Origin: Brachybacterium sp. EE-P12
GTDB lineage: Bacteria > Actinomycetota > Actinomycetes > Actinomycetales > Dermabacteraceae
NCBI RefSeq assembly: GCF_003711805.1
Contig: NZ_QXCP01000004.1
Span: 496,001-560,000, forward strand
Direction: 5' to 3'
DNA length: 64,000 nucleotides
A program made the translations under genes and the position numbers. The notes under the pieces are model-generated. The model saw nothing but the letters and a program-made list of their open reading frames with translations. It had not been told where the DNA came from and made no database searches. Shown piece by piece: positions 30,417 to 37,300 of this stretch (its first letter is position 1; each line of letters starts with the position of its first letter).

Positions 30417-31658
30417 TCAACTTCCCTTTCCTGAGGGTCGGTCGGAGGGCGCGGACGCCCCGTGGGGGTTCGCGGAGACCTCGAGCGTGCGCGAGCCGAC
30501 GGTGATCGTCTCGGTGCGCCCCATCTCCGGAAGGCGCAGCGTGAAGGTCGAGCCCTGCCCCGGCATCGACCAGGCGGTCACCTCGCCGCCGTGGTCCGTC
30601 GCGATGTGCTTGACGATCGCGAGGCCCAGGCCGGAGCCGCCGGTGGCGCGCGAGCGGGCGCGGTCCACGCGGAAGAACCGCTCGAAGACCCGCTCCAGCT
30701 GGTCCTTCGCGATGCCGATGCCCTGATCCTTCACGGAGATCTCGACCATCCCGTCCTCATGGCGCACCGCGATGCCGACCCGCGTGCGCGCCTCCGAGTA
30801 GGCGATCGCGTTCGAGACCAGGTTGGACAGGGCAGTGATCAGCATCGCGGAGGAGCCGTAGACACGCAGCCCGCTGCTCCCGCCGACGCTCACCTCGATC
30901 TTCGAGCCGAGGGCGAAGTTGCGGTTCAGCGCCACGGCCTCCTCGACCACCTCGTCGACCTCGACCGGCTCGGCATCGGTGAGGGCGGAGCCGCCCTGGA
31001 CGCGCGAGAGCTCGATGATCTCCTGCACCAGATGGGAGAGGCGCCGGGTCTCCGTCTGCATCCGCTCGGCGAAGCGGCGCACCGCATCGGGGTCCTCGGC
31101 CGCGTCCTCCATGGTCTCGGCCAGCAGGGTGATCGCGCCGACGGGGGTCTTCAGCTCATGGGACACGTTGGCGACGAAGTCACGCCTGGTCTCCTCGACC
31201 CGGACCGCGCGGGTGAGGTCGTCGGCCATCAGCAGCGCGCCGTGCTCGCCGAGCGCGCCGATGCGCACGTCGATCACCGCGTCGGTGTCCTCCTGCGCGG
31301 AGCGGCGCAGGGTCAGGCGCTCGTCGCGGAATCCGCCGTTGCGGCCGACGTCGGAGGCGAGCTCCATCAGCTGCGCGTTCGCCAGACGCGGGTAGTCGCC
31401 CTCCGCGGCGCGGACGATCCCGTAGGAGTAGGCCAGGGGTGAGGCGCGCAGCACGTCGCCTGCGGCGTCCAGCACCACATAGGCGGAGGAGAGGATCGCC
31501 AGCACCTCGGCGGCGGCCTCGGGCACCACCTCGTCGCGCACCGCGGGTGCCACGGCGCGGCGGCTCTCGGACCGGCGCAGCGCCGAGGTCGCGACGATGC
31601 CGATCACGAGGCCGATCGCCGCGGCGAGCAGGAGGAGGACGGACTGGGGCACGCGCAC
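30417..31658 (-). CDS. senX3: sensor histidine kinase SenX3
   Basis: 413 residues. A single evident N-terminal helix (about 5-26), a PAS-like domain (about 50-170), then HisKA with the phospho-acceptor His in FVANVSHELKTPVGAI and HATPase_c with SNLVSNAI, VKDQGIGI and ATGGSGLGLAI. Length and arrangement match SenX3 of mycobacteria. There is almost no extracytoplasmic loop, consistent with sensing through the Pst/PhoU system rather than an external ligand. Divergent from phoU. Start ATG or GTG near 31658. Confidence 0.93.
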   Translation of the reverse strand: MRVPQSVLLLLAAAIGLVIGIVATSALRRSESRRAVAPAVRDEVVPEAAAEVLAILSSAYVVLDAAGDVLRASPLAYSYGIVRAAEGDYPRLANAQLMELASDVGRNGGFRDERLTLRRSAQEDTDAVIDVRIGALGEHGALLMADDLTRAVRVEETRRDFVANVSHELKTPVGAITLLAETMEDAAEDPDAVRRFAERMQTETRRLSHLVQEIIELSRVQGGSALTDAEPVEVDEVVEEAVALNRNFALGSKIEVSVGGSSGLRVYGSSAMLITALSNLVSNAIAYSEARTRVGIAVRHEDGMVEISVKDQGIGIAKDQLERVFERFFRVDRARSRATGGSGLGLAIVKHIATDHGGEVTAWSMPGQGSTFTLRLPEMGRTETITVGSRTLEVSANPHGASAPSDRPSGKGS

Positions 31659-31723
31659 AGCCTAGGCCCCCGCGCGGCCCCGACCCCTCATCATGTCGCC
31701 CGACGGGACGGGAGCGGGCAGGA

Positions 31724-31783
31724 GTTCACGCAGGCTACGCTTCGAGTTCACCGGAGCACGGGTCGAGTTCACCCGGAGTTGCG
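31724..31783. promoter_or_regulatory. PHO-box-like GTTCAC direct repeats between senX3 and phoU
   Basis: GTTCAC occurs at 31724-31729, 31746-31751 and 31767-31772, and a degenerate GTTGCG at 31778-31783. The spacings are 22, 21 and 11 bp, all about multiples of the 11-bp repeat of actinobacterial PhoP/RegX3-type binding sites. The array lies in the 166-bp gap between the divergent senX3 and phoU starts, so it probably binds RegX3~P and controls both directions. Confidence 0.6.
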
Positions 31784-31824
31784 AGGATCGGGGCGACGTC
31801 CCCATCAGACAGAGGAGCACACCC

Positions 31825-32505
31825 ATGCGCGAGGCGTACCAGAGCGATCTGCGGCACATCGTCGACGACCTGCTGGACATGGCGGATCTGGTGAGCACGG
31901 CCCTCGCCGATGCGACCGCGGCCCTGCTCGAGGGCGATCTGGCGCTGGCCGAGCGGGTCATCACCGCGGACCCGCACATCGACGACCGCCACCTCGAGCT
32001 CGACGCGAAGGCGGTCGAGCTCCTGGCCCGACAGTCGCCCGTCGCGACCGATCTGCGGCTCCTGGTCGCCTCGCTGCGCATGAGCTCCTCGCTCGAGCGC
32101 ATGGGCGACCTCGCCGCGCACATCGCGCTCATCGCCCGCCGCACCCATCCGCAGCCCGCGGTGCCCCAGCAGTTCCGCGAGCAGATCGCGCGGATGTCGC
32201 AGGTGGGGCTCGAGGCGCTGAAGGGCGCCTCCGAGGTGATCGCGCACCGCGACCTCGCCCTGGCCGCCCAGGTCGAGAAGGAGGACGACGAGCTGGATCA
32301 GCTCATGCTCGAGATCTCCCGCCGGATCTCGAGCGCCGAGGAGTGCACGTTCACCGCGGAGCAGGTCATCGACATGACGCTGCTGATCCGCTTCTACGAG
32401 CGGATCGGCGACCACGCCGTCTCCCTCGTGCGCCGCGTGGGCTTCCTGGTCACCGGCGATGCGATGGACACGCTCTCCGAAGGCGTGGACGTCCAGGAGT
32501 TCTGA
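31825..32505 (+). CDS. phoU: phosphate transport system regulator PhoU
   Basis: 226 residues, two PhoU three-helix repeats (about 8-105 and 115-215) with the metal-binding-type motifs DATAALLEGD...DPHIDDRHLELD and SSLERMGDLAAHI / YERIGDHAVSLVR. PhoU links the Pst transporter to SenX3 and keeps the kinase silent when phosphate is plentiful. Divergent from senX3-regX3, the usual actinobacterial position. ATG with AGAGGAG upstream. Confidence 0.95.
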   Translation: MREAYQSDLRHIVDDLLDMADLVSTALADATAALLEGDLALAERVITADPHIDDRHLELDAKAVELLARQSPVATDLRLLVASLRMSSSLERMGDLAAHIALIARRTHPQPAVPQQFREQIARMSQVGLEALKGASEVIAHRDLALAAQVEKEDDELDQLMLEISRRISSAEECTFTAEQVIDMTLLIRFYERIGDHAVSLVRRVGFLVTGDAMDTLSEGVDVQEF

Positions 32506-32507
32506 CG

Positions 32508-32533
32508 GGGCGCCCGGCTCAGACCGGGCGCCC
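32508..32533. terminator. bidirectional hairpin between phoU and the DUF4235 gene
   Basis: 10-bp perfect stem (32508-32517 with 32524-32533) and a 6-nt loop in the 32-bp gap between convergent stops. Confidence 0.7.
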
Positions 32534-32537
32534 GGCC

Positions 32538-32903
32538 TCAGCCGCGGTTCGGGCGGGGGCGGCGCGTCGTCAGACGCTCCGCACCCGCCTTCGCGCCGCG
32601 CTTGGCGGCCATGCGCAGGCCCTGCAGGACCACGCCGGAGATCGTCGCCCACAGCATCAGCTTCCACACGGGCTGATCGTCCTCGGGGTCCCGGATCGCC
32701 TGGATCTCGGCCTTGGACGCGCCGTCCTTCTTCAGCTGCTTGCGGCGGGCGGCGACGTCCTTCTGCGCGGCCTTCTGCGCCTTGGTGGTCGGCGCGTCCT
32801 CGCCGAACACGGCGCCCCAGCCGGCCTCGGCGGCCTTCGTGCCGAGGGACGCGGCGAGTACCCCTGCCACAGGGACGGCGATGCTCACGAGCGGATTGGC
32901 CAC
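32538..32903 (-). CDS. DUF4235 family membrane protein
   Basis: 121 residues. N-terminal hydrophobic segment (about 7-25), a Lys/Ala-rich polar region (about 40-65), then a second helix (about 80-98, VWKLMLWATISGVVLQGLRM) and a basic tail ending RRPRPNRG. This layout matches DUF4235, a small actinobacterial membrane family of unknown role. It is the last gene of the leftward series trmB-LCP-DUF4235. Confidence 0.8.
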   Translation of the reverse strand: MANPLVSIAVPVAGVLAASLGTKAAEAGWGAVFGEDAPTTKAQKAAQKDVAARRKQLKKDGASKAEIQAIRDPEDDQPVWKLMLWATISGVVLQGLRMAAKRGAKAGAERLTTRRPRPNRG

Positions 32904-32945
32904 GGGTACCTCCAGGCGTCGGCGACGGTCTCTCGGACGGGGCGC

Positions 32946-33989
32946 TCAGTAGGCCCCGGCGTACTGAGCGTAATAGCTTCCCATGTCGTCCGTGCGCAGT
33001 GCCTCGCGCAGGACGTCCATCGCCTCCTCGTCCGTGGCGACCACGCTCGCACCGCCGCTGGTGGTGGTCGGGCCGCCGTGGGGGACCGAGAGGAAGTGGA
33101 GGTCGTCGCCCCGGACCGAGCGCAGCGAGAGCCCCAGCTTCGACATCTGCCCGGCGGTGAGGTCCTCGTCGGTGGTCAGGAACGGGGAGACGGACTCGAT
33201 CGTGTCGGCGAGCCTGCGCGGGTCCGTGAGGGTGTCGGCGCTGATGAGCTTGTCCGCGATGCCCGCGAGCACCGCCTGCTGGTTGCGGTTGCGCTGGAAG
33301 TCGCCGTCGGCGAACTGCTTGCGCTGACGCACGAAGACCAGCGCCTCCTGGCCGTCCATCGACTGGGTGCCGGCGGTGAACTGCATCCCGTCGGCCTCGA
33401 AGTCCATCGGGACCTGCACGTCGATCCCGCCCAGCGTGTCGACGAGGCCCTCGATCCCCTCGAAGTCGATCAGGGCCACGTGGTCGATCGGCACGCCGGT
33501 GTAGTCCTCGACCGTCGCCACGGCCAGGGACGGGCCGCCGAAGGCGAGCGCCGCGTTGATGCGGTCCTTGCCGTGGCCGGGGATGTCGATGTAGAGATCG
33601 CGCGGGAAGGAGGTGACGTACACGCTCTCGTGGTCCTCGGGGATGTGCACGAGCATCATCACGTCCGAGCGCTGCCCGGTGACGCCCTCGGCGACGGCGT
33701 CCTCCTCGGAGCGCTTGTCGGAGCCGAGCAGGAGGATGTTCTCCCCGGTGCCGTCCTCGGGCCGCTCGCCGTCCGAGGCGCTCCGCGTGATCTGCACGAC
33801 CGTGCGCTTCTCGTAGGAGCTGCGCAGCCCCTGGAGATAGCTGCCGACCACGATGCCGACACCGATCACGAGCACGGCCACGAGCCCGAGCGCGATGAGG
33901 GCGACGCGGCGTCCGCGCCGACGGCCCGGCTCCTCGGAGGCGTCGTCCTCCCAGTCGGCGGGCAGATCGACGTCGTCATTGCGGGTCAT
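32946..33989 (-). CDS. LytR-CpsA-Psr (LCP) family cell-wall glycopolymer transferase
   Basis: 347 residues of standard LCP architecture: an acidic cytoplasmic start, one helix (about 28-52), then the extracytoplasmic LCP domain with NILLLGSDKRS, RSDVMMLVHIP, YVTSFPRDLYIDIPGHG, GGPSLAVATVEDYTGV, and the VFVRQRKQFADGDFQRNRNQQ segment carrying the catalytic Arg residues. Expected to attach anionic glycopolymers to peptidoglycan. GAGGGGA ribosome binding site. It is much more conventional than the LCP protein at 21138. Confidence 0.92.
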   Translation of the reverse strand: MTRNDDVDLPADWEDDASEEPGRRRGRRVALIALGLVAVLVIGVGIVVGSYLQGLRSSYEKRTVVQITRSASDGERPEDGTGENILLLGSDKRSEEDAVAEGVTGQRSDVMMLVHIPEDHESVYVTSFPRDLYIDIPGHGKDRINAALAFGGPSLAVATVEDYTGVPIDHVALIDFEGIEGLVDTLGGIDVQVPMDFEADGMQFTAGTQSMDGQEALVFVRQRKQFADGDFQRNRNQQAVLAGIADKLISADTLTDPRRLADTIESVSPFLTTDEDLTAGQMSKLGLSLRSVRGDDLHFLSVPHGGPTTTSGGASVVATDEEAMDVLREALRTDDMGSYYAQYAGAY

Positions 33990-34023
33990 GGGCGGTTCCC
34001 CTCGTCCGGTGCCGCCGGAGCGG

Positions 34024-34842
34024 TCACAGCCTGCGGTAGGCGAGATCCCATATTAGGCGCCCGGCCTGCGTTCCCTTGCTCTCGAAGCTGGTCTTCACAC
34101 GACCTTCGAACCGTGGTGCCCAGCCGGTGCGCGGCATCCCCTCCGGCACGGTGTCCGAGCTGACGCCCGTGGGGCGCGGACCGTCGGGATGGACGAGCTC
34201 GAGCTCCTCGCGCGCATCGAGCTCGCGGCGCATGTGATGGGCGTACTGCGCCCAGTCGGTGGCCAGGCGGAAGTGCCCGCCGGGGGCGAGCAACGGCAGC
34301 ACCGCGTCCAGGAAGGGCGGGTTGATCAGACGCCGCTTGTGGTGGCGGGCCTTCGGCCAGGGATCGGCGAAGTACACCCACAGCTCGGAGATCGAGGCCG
34401 GCGGCAGCATCGACGGCAGCGCGCGCTGGGCGTCCAGCGGCAGCAGGCGGAGGTTGCGGGGGCGATCGGCCTTCTCGACCCGGCTGAGGGTCTGGGCGAG
34501 GCCGGGCAGGTACACCTCGACGCCCAGATGGTCGCGCTCAGGGTGGGCGCTCGCGGCGGCGACGATGTTCTCGCCCAGCCCGCTGCCCACCTCGACCACG
34601 AGCTCGGCGCGACGGCCGAACACCTCCTCGAGGTCCAGCCTCGCCCCGTCGGCGGGCAGGGTGTCGCGCTCGCCGCGCGGCGGGTCCAGCACGTACTCGT
34701 CGGACAGCCGGTCCCAGGCCTCGCGCCGCGAGGCGGTCAGGCGCTCTCCGCGACGCACGAAGGAGACGACGTCACGACGGGTCGTGCCGGGCGCCCGGCG
34801 CTCGGGATGCAGCGGCGGGGGAGTGGTGGCAGGAGGGGTCAT
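34024..34842 (-). CDS. trmB: tRNA (guanine-N7-)-methyltransferase
   Basis: 272 residues. SAM motif I VEVGSGLGENIVAAA, followed by LGVEVYLPGLAQTL and the family signature FADPWPKARHHKRRL. It makes m7G46 in the variable loop of tRNAs. An N-terminal extension of about 45 residues precedes the core. The gene starts 6 bp after the stop of the Rieske lipoprotein gene, suggesting co-transcription. Confidence 0.93.
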   Translation of the reverse strand: MTPPATTPPPLHPERRAPGTTRRDVVSFVRRGERLTASRREAWDRLSDEYVLDPPRGERDTLPADGARLDLEEVFGRRAELVVEVGSGLGENIVAAASAHPERDHLGVEVYLPGLAQTLSRVEKADRPRNLRLLPLDAQRALPSMLPPASISELWVYFADPWPKARHHKRRLINPPFLDAVLPLLAPGGHFRLATDWAQYAHHMRRELDAREELELVHPDGPRPTGVSSDTVPEGMPRTGWAPRFEGRVKTSFESKGTQAGRLIWDLAYRRL

Positions 34843-34848
34843 CGACGC

Positions 34849-35274
34849 TCAGGAGACGCGACGGATCTCGTCGTCCTCGACGACGATCTCGACACCGGGC
34901 AGCTGGCGGGTCGCCGGGCCGACGAGCACCTCGCCGGTCGCGGCGTCGAAGCGCGAGCCGTGGCAGGGGCAGTCGAGCTCCTCCTCGTCCTGCCGCAGGG
35001 CGCAGCCGTTGTGGGTGCAGTAGCCGGAGTACGCCGTGAGGTCGTCGCCCGTGCCGCGCACCAGCAGCACGAAGGGCTGCTGGCCGCCGAAGTTCACGAG
35101 CGTCGAGGCGTTCTCGGGCACCTCGGACAGGGGGATCGCCCCGTCGTCAGCGCGCAGCGGCTCGGCGGTGCCGAATCCCTGGTCCTCCGGGGCGCAGGCC
35201 GCGAGGCCGCCGAGTCCGGCCGCGGTGGCGGGCAGCAGGAGGGCGTGGCGGCGTGAGAGGCAGGGACGTTCCAT
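34849..35274 (-). CDS. Rieske [2Fe-2S] TAT lipoprotein
   Basis: 141 residues. The twin-arginine signal (SRRHALLLPATAAGLGG) ends in a lipobox LAAC, so the protein is probably exported folded and lipid-anchored. The Rieske cluster ligands are in YCTHNGC (Cys, His) and CPCHGSRFD (Cys, His), about 18 residues apart; a second Cys in each box could form the usual disulfide. Such small proteins accept or donate electrons to partner oxidoreductases, none of which is adjacent. I chose the ATG at 35274, 6 nt after a TATCCT -10 box. Confidence 0.9.
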   Translation of the reverse strand: MERPCLSRRHALLLPATAAGLGGLAACAPEDQGFGTAEPLRADDGAIPLSEVPENASTLVNFGGQQPFVLLVRGTGDDLTAYSGYCTHNGCALRQDEEELDCPCHGSRFDAATGEVLVGPATRQLPGVEIVVEDDEIRRVS

Positions 35275-35280
35275 GACGTC

Positions 35281-35286
35281 AGGATA
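35281..35286 (-). promoter_or_regulatory. -10 element of a probable leaderless promoter (Rieske gene)
   Basis: On the minus strand TATCCT ends 6 nt before the ATG at 35274; this fixes the start against a much longer open frame. Confidence 0.5.
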
Positions 35287-35393
35287 GTCAGCGGCGATGG
35301 GGGACAGGGCGCGAGGACGGGCCGGTGTGACCGCTTCGACCGCCGCGCCCGCGACGGGCGGGGACGAGTGCCGCCCGGCGGGGCCGGGGAGGA

Positions 35394-35960
35394 TCAGACC
35401 TCGGCGGCCTCCGTCTCCGTGGGATCCCAGGTGAGGATGCCGCCCGCGCGCCAGCCGCGGTCGCGCACCGCGTCCAGCGCCTCCCGCCTCCGGGCCGGGG
35501 TGAGCCGGTCCAGGTACAGCACGCCCTCGAGATGATCGACCTCGTGCTGGAGCGCGCGGGCGAGCACGCCTCCCTCGTCCTCGACCACGACCTCCGCGCC
35601 GTCGAGATCGGTGCCCGTCACCCGCGCCCCGCGATGCCGTGCGGTGGGGAAGCCCTCGCCGGGCACCGAGAGGCAGCCCTCGAGCGTCTCCTCGTCCAGC
35701 GCGATCCCGCCGAAGCGCTCGAGCACCGGGTTGAGCACCACGCCCCGGCGCAGCGTGCCGCCCGCATCGGGGCAGGAGTACACGAACAGCCGCCAGCGCG
35801 AGCCGACCTGCGGGGCCGCCAGCCCGGCCCCGTTCGCGGCGTCGTTGGTCTCGAACATGTCGGCGACCAGGGTGCGCAGCTCGTCGGTGACCTCGCGGAC
35901 GCGGCGGGTGCGCTGGGACAGGGCGCGGTGCCCGGCGATGGTGATCGGACGGACGGTCAT
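35394..35960 (-). CDS. def: peptide deformylase
   Basis: 188 residues with all three PDF motifs: GAGLAAPQVG (motif 1), EGCLSVPGE (motif 2, metal Cys) and QHEVDHLEG (motif 3, HExxH with two metal His and the catalytic Glu). It removes the formyl group from nascent proteins. Its ATG overlaps the TGA of the upstream yihY frame (ATGA at 35957-35960), so translation should be coupled to that gene. Frameshifting there might therefore affect def expression. Confidence 0.95.
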   Translation of the reverse strand: MTVRPITIAGHRALSQRTRRVREVTDELRTLVADMFETNDAANGAGLAAPQVGSRWRLFVYSCPDAGGTLRRGVVLNPVLERFGGIALDEETLEGCLSVPGEGFPTARHRGARVTGTDLDGAEVVVEDEGGVLARALQHEVDHLEGVLYLDRLTPARRREALDAVRDRGWRAGGILTWDPTETEAAEV

Positions 35961-37167
35961 GCGGAGGATCCTCCTCGGCTCGGCGGGTCTTCGGTGTGCT
36001 CCTGGGCGGGGATCTCCTGCGCCGGGAGCTCCTGCGCAGCGGCCTCCTCATCGGGAGGGCCGCTGGTCACGCGATGGCGGCGGGGCGGGTTCACCGCCAG
36101 GGGGTTCGCGGCCTCCACGATCCAGGGGCCGCGCTCCCGGCGCAGCGGCCGCCCGGTGCGGTTCGCCTCGGCCACTGCACGGCCGAGCTCCTCGGCCTCG
36201 TCCGCGTCGCGGGCCAGGAAGTCCAGCGTGTGGGTCGCGTGCGGGGCCAGGGCGATCACGTGCCAGGCCTCGAGCCCGCTCGCGATCTGCCGGGCGCGCA
36301 GGAACTCGGCATCCAGCGCGGCCCCCGTGATCACCACGATGTTCGCGATCCACATCAGCAGCAGGATCGCGATCAGGCCGTTCAGGGCGGTGAGGATCTC
36401 GGCGAAGCGGGTCGCGTAGACCAGCAGCTGCCCGGCGAACAGCGGGTGGCGAACAGGGTCAGCACGCTCAGCGTCGAGCCGAGGGTCATCAGCCGGTACC
36501 TCGGCAGGCGCACGTTGGGGAAGGAGTAGTAGGCCAGCGACACCCCGATGATCAGGATGACCAGCAGGATCGGCCACTTCACGACGTTCCAGGCGTGGAA
36601 GGCGATGATCGGGATCCCGATGAACTCGCCGATGCGCTGGCTCGCCTCGCCGCCCATGATGATCATGCCGATGGCCAGCAGCGCCACCGCGACGATCAGC
36701 ACGGTCTCGCCGAACACGATCGTGCGGAACCACAGGAAGGGCCTGCCCTCCCGGGTGTCGTAGACGCGGTGCAGGGCGCGGTGGAAGGCGGCGACGCCGT
36801 TGGAGGCGGAGATCAGCGAGCCGAGCGTGCCCAGCAGCAGCCCCGGCAGCCCGCCGCCGGTCGAGGAGACCGCCTGGATCGCCCCGAGATAGGGGCGCGG
36901 ATCCAGTGTCGGGAAGATCTCGGTGATCAGTCCCGAGAGGGCCGACAGCGTCTCCGCCTCGATCCCGATCAGCGACATCGTCGAGACCACGGCCACGGCG
37001 CCCGGGAACAGCGACAGCAGCAGGTAGAAGGTCATCGTCCCGGCCACGTCCCACACCTGGATGTCCAGCAGCCGCATCCGCACCCGGTTCAGGACGTGCA
37101 GCACGCTCAGCCGGGGGCGAGCGAGCTCGACCTGCGGACTGGGCCTGCGCGGGCGGGAGGTGGACAC
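35957..37167 (-). pseudogene. YihY/BrkB-family membrane protein with a frameshift
   Basis: The first part (37167 to about 36450; MSTSRPRR..., then membrane helices and LSLFPGAVAVVSTMS, GTLGSLISASNGVAAF) continues as the same family only after a one-base shift near 36440-36452: frame 1 reads LFATRCSPG and stops at 36382, while the next frame resumes with LFAGQLLVYATRF, GLIAILLLMWIANIVVITGAALDAEF and a polar C-terminus. The span of 1211 nt is one base short of 404 codons. The restored protein would have about six helices, as in YihY. The 3' frame overlaps def by 4 bp, which argues that it is the original frame. Either a recent mutation or a sequencing error in a GC-rich run. Confidence 0.82.
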
Positions 37168-37300
37168 CGTGGGGCTGCTCCGGGGTTCGGGTCCCTGACC
37201 AGGGGGCGGGACGGGCGGCGGCCAGGACGGGGCGGGGCCGGACGGGCGCTGTGGAGCCTAGTCCACCGCCGGGCCCGGTCCCGCCGCGGCACCGTGCGGG

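Noticed and set aside
35275-36051. A 400-residue protein ending in the Rieske domain
   Set aside because: The upstream part is antisense-like shadow of def in another frame; the TAT lipoprotein signal starts at 35274 after a -10 box.
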